From positions 1-64,000 of the forward strand of contig NZ_JAAMPU010000108.1 in assembly GCF_012911565.1 (NCBI RefSeq): a stretch of DNA of 64,000 nt, in the 5' to 3' direction. Under the pieces are notes generated by a model, which was given only the letters and a program-made list of their open reading frames with translations, was not told the DNA's origin and did no database searches. This document shows positions 16,718 to 25,341 of this stretch, piece by piece. How positions within the stretch are numbered: position 1 is the first letter of the stretch; each line of letters starts with the position of its first letter. The position numbers and the translations under genes were made by a program. This DNA comes from Flavobacterium silvaticum. GTDB taxonomy: Bacteria > Bacteroidota > Bacteroidia > Flavobacteriales > Flavobacteriaceae.

Positions 16718-18586
16718 TTATTTCTGCAACTGATAGATGAACGATTCGCTCGGCCCAAGCGTAATCCCGACTTTTCCTTCGCCTTTGACCACATTGAGGA
16801 ACAACTTGCTCTTTTCGAACAACAAATCCCTGAGCATATATTTTCCGTCTTTGAGCCCCATTTCCTTAATGATATCGACAGGAATCTTCAATTCAAAATA
16901 GTTGCTCGCATGGGCAGAAAAATTACACGTCACAATGAGCTGCTCTTTATCTGAAGCACGCACAAACGAATAGACTTCCTGCGGATAATCTGGCTTCTGG
17001 CGGTTTACTTTCTGGATTTCAAAGAATTTCCCCGTCATGGCACTGCTGGCCTGGACAGCCGTAAGCAAATGATGATAGAAATCGATGATCTTGATTTCAT
17101 CCGGAGTCAATTGGCCACCGTCGAATTTGCCGCCGTTCATCAGTCGCTGATGTGCCGGAACGCCTACGTAATCGAAAATCGACGTCCGCGAAGGTTTTCC
17201 GAAACCGCCATCTTCTGCACCGCGCTCGCCTACTTCCTGACCGAAATAAACCATGGTTGGAGACGTGGAGATAGTGGCTGAAAGCACCATAAGCGGCCTT
17301 GCCTTGAATGCATTTCCGGCGAAATCGGGCGTAGCAAGACGCTGCTCATCGTGATTTTCGAGAAAGTGCAGCATGTGGTGTTCGATATCGGCCAATCCAT
17401 TTTGAATATCGGAAATGCCGTCCGGATTGGAATGTCCGCGGATCACGTCTTTGAGTTTGTCGTACAATTCGACTTTGTCGTACAGGTAATCCATTTTGCC
17501 CAGCTTGATGTAATTGCGGTATTCCTTTGGGTTATACACTTCCGCAAGCAGGAAAGCATCGGGATTTTTTGTCTTTATTGCAGAATTCATGTAGCTCCAG
17601 AATTCAACCGGAACCATTTCGGCCATGTCATAACGGAAACCGTCGACACCTTTATCCAGCCAATACAATGCAATATCACGGAACTTTTTCCACGAATCGG
17701 GAACTTCCTTGTCTTTGTCTTTCCAGAAAGCAAAGTGGTCTTTGTAATCTTTTTCGCCAAATCCTTCCGGCAATTCCGGAAAATCCTTGGAACCATCGGG
17801 CTTTACGCCATAATTGACTTTTACGGTTTCATACCAATCATCCATCGACGGCTTTGGGCTGCGCGACCCGTTTCCGGTCCATTTGGCAGGGTTTTCTACG
17901 AATTTATGGTCCGACAACGGGTTGGCTTCACCGCCGAGCGGCCTGTAGTTGCCATAATCCGGAAGCTCGAAAGCCTGGCCCGGAATGTAATAGAAGTTGT
18001 TGTTTTTGGCATATTCGACAGATGTATCGTCATCCTGCCCAAAATTACGGACACCTTTCGGGTTGTTCGCACCTTCATACTTTCTGGCGACGTGGTTCGG
18101 GACGATGTCGATCAAAAGCTTCAATCCGTTCTTATGCGTCCGTTTGATCAGCTCTTCGAATTCCTTCAATCTTTTTGACGGATCGACGGCCAGATCCGGG
18201 TTGACATTGTAATAGTCCTTTACGGCGTAAGGCGAACCGGCACGGCCTTTCACGACATCCGGGTCGTCATTCGAAATACCGTATTTGGTATAATCGCGCA
18301 CAACCGCATGATGCGGCACGCCGGTGTACCAGATATAATCCACGCCGAGCGATTTTACATACTGGAGGGCGACATCGGTAAAATCATTGAACTTCCCGAC
18401 TCCGTTTTCCTCTATGGTTCCCCACGGTTTATTTGCTGTTTTCTGGTTTCCGAACAGGCGTGTGAATACCTGGTATACAACTACTTTTCTTTCGGCAGGC
18501 TTGGGTTCTGTCATTTTTTTGTTTTGGGCCTGGGTCTGTATGGCTAACGCCGAGCCGGCCAACAGGGAAAGAACTATTGTTTTCAT
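16718..18586 (-). CDS. Secreted GH13 alpha-amylase-family enzyme
   Basis: The 622-residue protein begins with a signal peptide (MKTIVLSLLAGSALAIQTQAQ) and is therefore predicted to be periplasmic or outer-membrane-associated. It has the GH13 catalytic barrel: the VVYQVFTRLF start, the DIVPNH motif, catalytic nucleophile Asp320 (GFRYDMAE), acid/base Glu349 (LLAEVY) and the third acid Asp413 (ENHDEQR). A beta-sandwich C-terminal domain (about 520-622) follows. Family members hydrolyse or transfer alpha-glucans; the exact specificity cannot be told. There are no sus transport genes next to it, so it is not a classic starch-utilisation locus. A MITE-like element lies upstream. Confidence 0.9.
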   Translation of the reverse strand: MKTIVLSLLAGSALAIQTQAQNKKMTEPKPAERKVVVYQVFTRLFGNQKTANKPWGTIEENGVGKFNDFTDVALQYVKSLGVDYIWYTGVPHHAVVRDYTKYGISNDDPDVVKGRAGSPYAVKDYYNVNPDLAVDPSKRLKEFEELIKRTHKNGLKLLIDIVPNHVARKYEGANNPKGVRNFGQDDDTSVEYAKNNNFYYIPGQAFELPDYGNYRPLGGEANPLSDHKFVENPAKWTGNGSRSPKPSMDDWYETVKVNYGVKPDGSKDFPELPEGFGEKDYKDHFAFWKDKDKEVPDSWKKFRDIALYWLDKGVDGFRYDMAEMVPVEFWSYMNSAIKTKNPDAFLLAEVYNPKEYRNYIKLGKMDYLYDKVELYDKLKDVIRGHSNPDGISDIQNGLADIEHHMLHFLENHDEQRLATPDFAGNAFKARPLMVLSATISTSPTMVYFGQEVGERGAEDGGFGKPSRTSIFDYVGVPAHQRLMNGGKFDGGQLTPDEIKIIDFYHHLLTAVQASSAMTGKFFEIQKVNRQKPDYPQEVYSFVRASDKEQLIVTCNFSAHASNYFELKIPVDIIKEMGLKDGKYMLRDLLFEKSKLFLNVVKGEGKVGITLGPSESFIYQLQK

Positions 18587-18649
18587 GGCGTTTGGTTTTG
18601 TTGCCCAAATATAGGCTTTCGGTTTTTTACGGGAAAGTGAAGATGCTAT

Positions 18650-18848
18650 TTAACGTGAGTTCGATGTAAGGGCAAAGCCTGGATTCCGGAAAACGCATGG
18701 ATTCAAGACGGATTTTTGGGTGATAATGGTGCTATCAGCTAAAAATCCAACGCAGGAGACGTGTGTTTTCTGGAATTAGCTCACGATTTCCTTTTAAGAA
18801 TTCACTATTTCAAGCGTCAGGGAAGTTCTTACATCGAACTCACGTTAA
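18650..18848. mobile_element. MITE-like 199-bp element with perfect 21-bp terminal inverted repeats
   Basis: Bases 18650-18670 (TTAACGTGAGTTCG...) are the exact reverse complement of 18828-18848. Internal sequences also pair imperfectly: GATTCCGGAAAACGCA with the complement of TGTGTTTTCTGGAATT, and CGGATTTTT with the complement of AAAAATCC. The whole element could therefore fold into one long hairpin. It has no coding capacity and begins directly at the 3' end of the histidine kinase gene. No clear target-site duplication is visible, so mobility is inferred only. Confidence 0.65.
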
Positions 18849-20792
18849 TTAACTGAATCTTAAACGGAAATGTGTTCCTTTTCCTAATTCCGTATCGACT
18901 GAGATACTGCAATGAATCGCCCGGGCCAAATCGCGTACTAAGTGTAACCCCAGGCCGCTTCTCGTTGAAGATATGACGGTTTCATCGAACAACGCACGGA
19001 AAGCATCCGGTTTTGCACCCTTTCCGTTATCGGTCAGATGAAGAATCACGGAACCGTTTTCAACCCCGGCACGCCAGACAACTTCCGGATGCTTTGACGG
19101 ATCGAGATTTTTGACGGCATTCGATGTCAGGTTGCGCAGAATGGTTTTGAGGTAATCGATATCGGTTTCCAATCTAATGTCACCTGCATTTTCAAATGTG
19201 GCAAGCGGAAAAAGCTGGGCCATGTTTTCAAACACTTCGGAAACGGAAACCTGTTCAAATGATGGTTCAAACTGCTTCATCTGGCCTTTGCTCCACAACA
19301 GCAAATCTTCCATCGTTTCTAAAAGAAACTCAGCCGAATCCTGGATCTTCTTTCTGTATTGCGCCTTTTCATCTGCCGGGATATCTGTTTCCATTTCAGA
19401 AAGCTGAAGATAATTGACAACACTTGCCGCGGGACTTCTCAGGTCATGGTTCAGGATAGCGAAGAACCTTGTCTTGACAGCGTTGGCGGCTTCGAGCTCG
19501 GAGTTCAGGCGCTTTAATTTTTGGTTCGTTCTTTTCCTGTTTCGGCCCTGCCACAAAATCAATCCCCCGATTATCAACAGGAAAACGATCAATGCAATGA
19601 GGAGCCACCGTTGTTTGTTTCGGGTTTCAAGCTCGAGCTTACTGATGCGTAATTCGCGGTCTTTCAATGCCACGGCCTGTGCGGTTTCCAGATCGGCGAT
19701 ATGGTTTTTGTTGTCCTGTGAAAAAAGCGAATCCTTAAGCCGTTGGTATTCCTTGAGTTTGTCACGCGAACTCTGGAAACGCCCGCGTTCGAATTCTACA
19801 TCGCTGTACGTTTCGAGGTTTTCGATAAGGTTCTGGATATCCTGTTGCTCGCGTCCGAGCCTGATATTCCGGACGATGTATTTTTCGGATAAATCCAACG
19901 CCAGCTTTTTGCTGATTCCCGTAGCCTTCTGTAAACTATCCGACACATAAATATCGTGGTACGATTTAGCGATATTTCCCAGATTCTGGATGGAATTGAA
20001 ATGGTTCGGGAAATTAGTGTCGAAGATTTTCTGCGCCTTCTCCAATGTTTTGATTCCGGTGTCGAAATCCTTTTCCTTTTCAATGAGCCCAATGTGTGAA
20101 TAATCGGTCGCCATGCCCACGGAATCAGCAATCTCTGAATAATTCTTAAGCGATTCCCGATAGTATTTGAGTGCTTCGGTTTCGTTTTTTTGCAGATGAT
20201 ACAACACACCGAGCAAATGGCCGCAACTCGCCACGTGGAGTTTATCCCCTAATTTCCGGTAAAGTTCGATACCTCTTTTGGCGTATTCGATTGACTTCAC
20301 ATAATTCTCCTGGCGCGAATATACCGTCGCAACACCTTCATGCGCCAAGGCATAAGCCTGGTCGATTTTGTGTTTTTGGGAGAATTCGAGTATGCCGAAA
20401 AAACTTTTCGAAGCCAGTTCCAAATCACTATTGTTGAGTCCAATCACCCCAATGTTAGATAACGTCTTTCCGTATTCCTTATAATCTTTGCTGTCGAGAA
20501 GTAATTTTGCCGATTTCCTGAAATACGATTCAGCCGAGGCATAATCGCCGTTTATCATAAACACTTTCGCCTTAACTGAATACGCCAGGGCAAGACCTCT
20601 CGGGTACGCCATTTTATACGAACGCGCAAGAGCCAGACGGGCAAGCGAATCTTTGACATGGAGATCTGAAGTTTTCTGGGCCGTTTCGATCCATTGGAAA
20701 ACCTGTGTTGTATCTGTAAGCTTTGTTTCCGTTTGTCCAAAGAAGGAAAACGACAGCATCAGCATTGGCAAAATCAGCATCCATTTTTTCAT
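18849..20792 (-). CDS. TPR-sensor histidine kinase (HisKA type)
   Basis: This 647-residue protein has a signal peptide (MKKWMLILPMLMLSFSFFGQ), a periplasmic TPR domain (about residues 40-350), a helical linker, one transmembrane segment (about 396-416), a coiled linker, a HisKA domain with phosphoacceptor His449 (ILNHDLRSP) and a HATPase_c domain (LTDNGKGAKPD, SGLGLHLVRDLARAI). Its ATG overlaps the stop of the upstream LytTR regulator by 4 bp, so the two are coupled. Kinases of this type paired with LytTR regulators are known from Bacteroidota. The stop codon abuts the MITE-like element. Confidence 0.92.
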   Translation of the reverse strand: MKKWMLILPMLMLSFSFFGQTETKLTDTTQVFQWIETAQKTSDLHVKDSLARLALARSYKMAYPRGLALAYSVKAKVFMINGDYASAESYFRKSAKLLLDSKDYKEYGKTLSNIGVIGLNNSDLELASKSFFGILEFSQKHKIDQAYALAHEGVATVYSRQENYVKSIEYAKRGIELYRKLGDKLHVASCGHLLGVLYHLQKNETEALKYYRESLKNYSEIADSVGMATDYSHIGLIEKEKDFDTGIKTLEKAQKIFDTNFPNHFNSIQNLGNIAKSYHDIYVSDSLQKATGISKKLALDLSEKYIVRNIRLGREQQDIQNLIENLETYSDVEFERGRFQSSRDKLKEYQRLKDSLFSQDNKNHIADLETAQAVALKDRELRISKLELETRNKQRWLLIALIVFLLIIGGLILWQGRNRKRTNQKLKRLNSELEAANAVKTRFFAILNHDLRSPAASVVNYLQLSEMETDIPADEKAQYRKKIQDSAEFLLETMEDLLLWSKGQMKQFEPSFEQVSVSEVFENMAQLFPLATFENAGDIRLETDIDYLKTILRNLTSNAVKNLDPSKHPEVVWRAGVENGSVILHLTDNGKGAKPDAFRALFDETVISSTRSGLGLHLVRDLARAIHCSISVDTELGKGTHFRLRFS

Positions 20793-21490
20793 CGGAACGA
20801 ATCAATGCTTTTTTTATACGCCCGGCCGACTGGAATCAGGGCTTTGTTCGACAACTCTACTTCACGCGAATTGAATCTGGCGACAAAATGTTTCTGGACG
20901 GCATAACTCCTGTGGATGCGGACGAACGAGGCGAAGTCTTCTTCTTTGAGGACACTTCCAATACTTGACAGGATGTGATGCGTAGTATCAGTCAGTTCGA
21001 TGCGCGTGTAATTTCCGAGCGCTTCGAGGTACATGATTTCACTCACGGGAATCTTCAGGTCGTATTTTCCTTCACGAATAAGGACAGTTCCGTTACCGGT
21101 TACCGATTCGACGAGAGCGGCACGGTGAAGCAGTTCCAGATAGGAAATGGCACGGTTTGCAGCAGACAGGAAACGGTCATATTTGACGGGTTTGACCAAA
21201 AAATCAAAGGCACTCGTCTCGAAGCTTTCCACGGCGTGTTCGGGATGTGACGTAACAAAGATACAGACAGGAATATCGGGGAACCTGCGTCTTAAATCGA
21301 GCCCGCTGATTCCGGGCATATCGATATCGAGAAACATGATGTCAATGGCGGAATCTTTTAACGTACTCTCAGCTTCTTCGGCAGACGCAAAACTTCCGGC
21401 CAACGTAAATTGGGGAACACGCTTCACAAACGACTGGATCATGATCCGGTCCAGGTCGTCATCGTCTATGATAAGGCACTTGGCTTCCAA
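20789..21490 (-). CDS. LytTR-type response regulator
   Basis: The 233-residue protein has a receiver domain (acidic D9-D12; phosphoacceptor Asp55 in MFLDIDMPG; TSHPEHA; LVKPVKYD) and a C-terminal LytTR DNA-binding domain (about 130-230; YLEALGNYTRIEL...FVRIHRSYAV). The start is a TTG at 21490: an in-frame stop lies just upstream, and the next ATG would remove the acidic pocket, so the rare start is needed. The gene precedes and overlaps the kinase gene, the same order as at 3032-5397. It is divergent from the second S74 fibre gene, whose promoter lies in the 135-bp gap. Confidence 0.92.
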   Translation of the reverse strand: MEAKCLIIDDDDLDRIMIQSFVKRVPQFTLAGSFASAEEAESTLKDSAIDIMFLDIDMPGISGLDLRRRFPDIPVCIFVTSHPEHAVESFETSAFDFLVKPVKYDRFLSAANRAISYLELLHRAALVESVTGNGTVLIREGKYDLKIPVSEIMYLEALGNYTRIELTDTTHHILSSIGSVLKEEDFASFVRIHRSYAVQKHFVARFNSREVELSNKALIPVGRAYKKSIDSFR

Positions 21491-21603
21491 AGCATCAGAT
21501 TGGGGTCAAGGGCTAATGTAGTGATAAAAGTTAAAAATATTGTTGTCTGTACAGATTTACTGTCGTTGGTAAAAATCGCCAGGATCAGCCACCTATGCGA
21601 AAG

Positions 21604-21611
21604 TAAATTTG
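21604..21611 (+). promoter_or_regulatory. -7 box of the second S74 fibre gene
   Basis: TAAATTTG is a perfect TAnnTTTG match, 14 bp before the ATG at 21626. No TTG is seen at the expected -33 spacing, as may be the case for a promoter that needs an activator. Confidence 0.55.
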
Positions 21612-21625
21612 AGGTAAAAGACCGT

Positions 21626-23215
21626 ATGAAATCCTTTTCCATCCTTTTGATATTGCTTTCTCAGGGTTTGCTTGCGCAGATTGGGATCAATTCGACAACA
21701 CCTGCGGCTATGCTCGATGTCACGGCTTCAAGTGCTACGGCACCTTCCAATACAGACGGCATCCTGATTCCGCGGATCAATTCGTTTCCTGCAACAAACC
21801 CTACTACAGCACAATCGGGAATGATGGTGTATCTGACCACAGCATCGGGCACGAACCTTCCCGGATTTTATTATTGGGACGGAAGCTGGGTTGCCGTGGG
21901 AAGCAAAACTGGTTGGTCTGTGAATGGAAATTCGGGCACAAATGAAACGACAGATTTTATCGGCACGACCGATGTAAAATCGCTGAGTTTCAGGATGAGT
22001 AACATACCCGCAGGGAAAATCGAAAAAGTAGGTGGCAGCGTTTATTTCGGTCACTCCGCCGGAGAAGCCGCCGATCCTCCGAACACGATGTATTGCTCGG
22101 CATTTGGTTTCTGGGCACTGAAAGACAACACCGGGAGTTTTAACACTGGAATTGGAACGTATGCCCTGAGAAACAATTCTTCCGGTACTTATAACTCTAG
22201 CCTTGGATACGAGAGCTTAATGCAGAATACTACCGGAATTCAGAATACCGCAATGGGTGCATCTGCTTTATATTTTAATTCGACCGGCATAAGAAACACG
22301 GCTTTCGGATACAGGGCATTAAGGTCAAACACGACGGCCGAAAGAAATACGGCTGTAGGCACATCTGCCTTAACTGCGAATACTACTGGCTATAGCAATA
22401 CGGCTGTCGGAGATGGTGCATTGGCCGGCAATACGACAGGTATCCGAAATGTTGGTATCGGACAAAGCGCACTACTTTATAATACGGTCGGGTGGGAAAA
22501 TATCGGGATTGGCTGGGGTGCCTTGAATGTAAGCACGACAAGCTCGTACAATGTGGCTATCGGAAGCCTTTGCATGGTTGGCAATACCACAGGCGGTAAT
22601 AATGTAGCCATCGGTTATGGCGGGCTTGGGAATATAACGACTGGCACTTACAATACTGCGGTAGGGAATTATGCAGGTGTCGCTCTGGGTGGTGGTGTCC
22701 AGAATGTCACCTGTATTGGCAACGGATCGGGCTTTGGCACTACAGTTACCAATCATATCAATATCGGGAACGGATCGGTGTTGTGGATTGGCGGTCAGAC
22801 AAATTGGGGAACTTTCTCTGATGCGCGTACCAAAGACCGGATTTCAGAAGAAGTAAAAGGTCTGGACTTCATTAAAAAATTGCGCCCTGTGACCTATCAT
22901 TTCAACTACGACAAGGAATTTGCCTTATTGAACAACGGAAAGAAAGATACAACCGCGGTTTACGACGGGAAATACGACATTGAAAAGATAAAATTCTCAG
23001 GCTTCATCGCACAGGAAGTAGAGAAAGCCGCCAATGAATCCGGTTACGATTTCAGCGGATTGGTTCCTCCACCAGACGGGAAAGGCGCTTACACCTTACG
23101 TTATGCCGAATTCGTCGTGCCGTTGGTCAAAGCCATGCAGGAACAACAGGAACTGATTGAAAAACTGGAAGAACGCATCCGCAGACTTGAAAAGCAAAAT
23201 ACTCCTGATAAATAA
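21626..23215 (+). CDS. Peptidase-S74 surface fibre protein, smaller paralogue
   Basis: An open frame reaches back to 21410, but the ATG at 21626 follows a -7 box and starts a signal peptide (MKSFSILLILLSQGLLAQ), giving 529 residues. The N-terminal segment (IGINSTTPAAMLDV...APSNTDGILIPR...LPGFYYWDG) closely matches the 1180-residue protein at 5661. The middle is about ten 20-residue repeats of the type NTTG..NTA.G..AL, predicted to form a beta-solenoid or trimeric head. The C-terminal peptidase-S74 domain has the putative Ser398/Lys403 dyad (SDARTK), followed by a coiled coil. It lacks the three long modules of the larger protein. It is divergent from a regulator/kinase pair. Confidence 0.88.
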   Translation: MKSFSILLILLSQGLLAQIGINSTTPAAMLDVTASSATAPSNTDGILIPRINSFPATNPTTAQSGMMVYLTTASGTNLPGFYYWDGSWVAVGSKTGWSVNGNSGTNETTDFIGTTDVKSLSFRMSNIPAGKIEKVGGSVYFGHSAGEAADPPNTMYCSAFGFWALKDNTGSFNTGIGTYALRNNSSGTYNSSLGYESLMQNTTGIQNTAMGASALYFNSTGIRNTAFGYRALRSNTTAERNTAVGTSALTANTTGYSNTAVGDGALAGNTTGIRNVGIGQSALLYNTVGWENIGIGWGALNVSTTSSYNVAIGSLCMVGNTTGGNNVAIGYGGLGNITTGTYNTAVGNYAGVALGGGVQNVTCIGNGSGFGTTVTNHINIGNGSVLWIGGQTNWGTFSDARTKDRISEEVKGLDFIKKLRPVTYHFNYDKEFALLNNGKKDTTAVYDGKYDIEKIKFSGFIAQEVEKAANESGYDFSGLVPPPDGKGAYTLRYAEFVVPLVKAMQEQQELIEKLEERIRRLEKQNTPDK

Positions 23216-23249
23216 GTACATCAAACATAGAAGTGGTTAGGTTAGTTGG

Positions 23250-23283
23250 AACTTCCGTCCTTGCAGTTGGCGGAAGTTTTTTT
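23250..23283 (+). terminator. Rho-independent terminator after the second fibre gene
   Basis: AACTTCCG (23250-23257) pairs with CGGAAGTT (23271-23278), followed by T residues, 34 bp after the stop codon. Confidence 0.85.
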
Positions 23284-23338
23284 ATCGGGCATTCTGACAA
23301 TTAATTCTTAAACCACAATCCACAACCACAGTTTTTCC

Positions 23339-23346
23339 TAAATTTG
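23339..23346 (+). promoter_or_regulatory. -7 box of the OstA-like gene
   Basis: TAAATTTG matches TAnnTTTG and lies 16 bp before the TTG start at 23363. Confidence 0.55.
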
Positions 23347-23362
23347 GCGAAAATTCGCTTAC

Positions 23363-25057
23363 TTGAAAAAGAGCTTCCTTTTCGTGCTTCTGATACAGCT
23401 GATAGGCTTTTTGCCTTTGATTGCCCAACCCAAAAAACCAGCAGCACAGCCCGCAGCCAAAAAAATCATCATTGAACATTCAGATTTTGCCGACAGGAAT
23501 GAAATCGAAATGCCAGGTGTCGCCCTTTTGACAGGTAATGTCCGCGTGAGTCACGACGGAGCCATCATGACCTGCAACAAAGCGTATGTGTATGAGGATG
23601 AAAATTACCTCAAGGCTTTTGGTGACGTCCACATCGTGCAAGGAGACACATTATTCCTTGACAGTCGTTACGCCGAATACAACGGTATGAACAAACAGGC
23701 TTTTGCGACCGGGAATGTCAATATGCGTTCGCCTGATATGCGTTTGGTTACTGACACTATTTATTTTGACCGCAATATCCAGGAAGCGTATTATCGTTCA
23801 CCGGGCACTATTTACAACAAGGACAATGTCCTGAAAAGCAACACCGGCCGTTTTTATGTGAACCAGAAAAAGTTCCAGTTTTTGACCAAAGTCGTGGTGA
23901 CGAACCCCAAATATGTATTGGAATCAAATCATCTCGATTATTACAACAACTCCGGCCACGCCTATCTCTTTGGCCCAAGTACCATAACGAGCAAGGATAA
24001 TTTTATATACACCGAGAAAGGGTTTTATGACAGCAAACGCAACATCGGTCACTTTTTACGAAAATCCTACATAAAGTATAAGGATAGATTAATTGAAGGC
24101 GACAGCCTGTATTACGACCGTACGAGGGAATTTGCATCTGCTACAAGAAATGTCAAGATTACCGATACCATCAACAAAGGTTTGGTCAAGGGTCAATACG
24201 GTGAAGTGTACAAGGCAAAGGATTCGAGTTTTGTGACGGGGCACGCGGTTGCGATAAATCTTGTGGAAAAAGATTCGGTTTACATACACGGAAAACGCCT
24301 GGTGTTGACAGGACCGGCTGAAAACAGGATTATCAGGGCTTATCCGAACGCCCGTATCTTCAAAGTAGATTTGAGCGGAAAGTGCGATTCGATCCATTCG
24401 AGCCAACTGACCGGAATCACAAAAATGATCGGACGACCTGTTTTGTGGAATTTCGACAACCAGCTCACGGGCGACATCATGCATTTGCTCGGCGACAGCA
24501 AGACGGAGAAACTGGATTCATTAAAAGTGCTCGGTAACGCTTTTGTGGTGTCGAAGGACACGGTAGGAACAGGCTATAATCAGGTAAAGGGCGCGAATTT
24601 GTACGGAAAATTCAAGGACAACAAGCTGTCTGAAGTCGACCTGATAAAAAATACAGAGGCTATTTATTACATGAGGGACGACGAAACCCACGACCTCATC
24701 GGCATCAACAAAAGCGCAGGAAGCCGTATCAATCTGATCATTGAAGAAAACAAAATCCGGACGATGACGGTTTTCGACAAACCAGCCGGAGACATTTTAC
24801 CTGAAAAGGATTTTCCCGAAAATGCCCGAAAGTTGCGCGGTTTTATTTGGCGCGGAGAGGAACGCATCAAAACCAAAGACGATATTTTTCCGCCTGAGGA
24901 AGAAGAAATCGAGCGGCAGGCTCAGGAAGAAAGTAAGAAAGACGCTGCAAAACCAGATGTTCCAATGGAGCCACGCAAGGAAACGTTGAATTATGATGAG
25001 ATTCAAAAGCATCCGGAAAAGTCGGAACCTAAAAATAAAAAAGGCAAAAAGAAATGA
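23363..25057 (+). CDS. OstA/LptA-like lipopolysaccharide-export protein
   Basis: The 564-residue protein begins with a signal peptide (MKKSFLFVLLIQLIGFLPLIAQ) read from a TTG start. No ATG is available without losing the signal sequence. The body contains repeated OstA-fold strands (VALLTGNVRVSHDGAIMTCNKA, ALAFGDVHIVQGDTLF-like and NVNMRSPDMRLVTDTIYF), which are typical of the LptA/LptD-N beta-jellyroll that passes lipopolysaccharide across the periplasm. The C-terminal 60 residues are strongly charged and lysine-rich. Flavobacterial OstA-like proteins of this size are standard household genes. A -7 box precedes it. Confidence 0.88.
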   Translation: MKKSFLFVLLIQLIGFLPLIAQPKKPAAQPAAKKIIIEHSDFADRNEIEMPGVALLTGNVRVSHDGAIMTCNKAYVYEDENYLKAFGDVHIVQGDTLFLDSRYAEYNGMNKQAFATGNVNMRSPDMRLVTDTIYFDRNIQEAYYRSPGTIYNKDNVLKSNTGRFYVNQKKFQFLTKVVVTNPKYVLESNHLDYYNNSGHAYLFGPSTITSKDNFIYTEKGFYDSKRNIGHFLRKSYIKYKDRLIEGDSLYYDRTREFASATRNVKITDTINKGLVKGQYGEVYKAKDSSFVTGHAVAINLVEKDSVYIHGKRLVLTGPAENRIIRAYPNARIFKVDLSGKCDSIHSSQLTGITKMIGRPVLWNFDNQLTGDIMHLLGDSKTEKLDSLKVLGNAFVVSKDTVGTGYNQVKGANLYGKFKDNKLSEVDLIKNTEAIYYMRDDETHDLIGINKSAGSRINLIIEENKIRTMTVFDKPAGDILPEKDFPENARKLRGFIWRGEERIKTKDDIFPPEEEEIERQAQEESKKDAAKPDVPMEPRKETLNYDEIQKHPEKSEPKNKKGKKK

Positions 25058-25091
25058 CCGGAATTGTAAATCTTTAATTTAACATTTCAGG

Positions 25092-25200
25092 CATTTTTTC
25101 TGTATTTAGGATATTTCAGAAACAACTATCTTTTCACAGGGAAGGGGCCAATGGTGTCCCTACGAATTCTCCGGAAATATCAGATACAGAAAAAATATAT
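25092..25200. repeat. Large imperfect hairpin element, dispersed repeat copy 2
   Basis: The left arm (about 25092-25119; ATTTTTTCTGTAT...GATATTTC) is the near-complete reverse complement of the right arm (about 25171-25198), leaving a loop that carries the core GGGGCCAATGGTG shared with 9465-9505. Further pairing of flanking TTTAACATT and AATGTTAA-like sequence is possible. It sits between the OstA-like gene and an aminotransferase gene and may act as a strong 3' structure. Confidence 0.6.
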
Positions 25201-25341
25201 CATTTGTTAAAATTTGAAATTAATAATACGCCGACTTACCAATAAAAACTTCAACTGCAGCTATTGTTGCGTTGTTCACAAATCGTTTCAACATTCCTCC
25301 TGAAGTTTAGATCTGCTAATTACATCATCCGCTAATCGACC

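Noticed and set aside
17351-18178. A 275-codon plus-strand open frame opposite the amylase gene
   Set aside because: The minus strand encodes a complete GH13 protein with all catalytic residues; the plus frame has no recognisable domain and follows from codon bias.
18650-18848. An integron attC site
   Set aside because: The ends lack the GTTRRRY/RYYYAAC core sites, there is no integrase, and the flanking genes are not a cassette.
21541-21570. A LytTR binding site (ACAG direct repeats) before the second fibre gene
   Set aside because: Two ACAG motifs are present on the minus strand but only 13 bp apart, whereas LytTR sites are usually about 21 bp apart; too weak to call.
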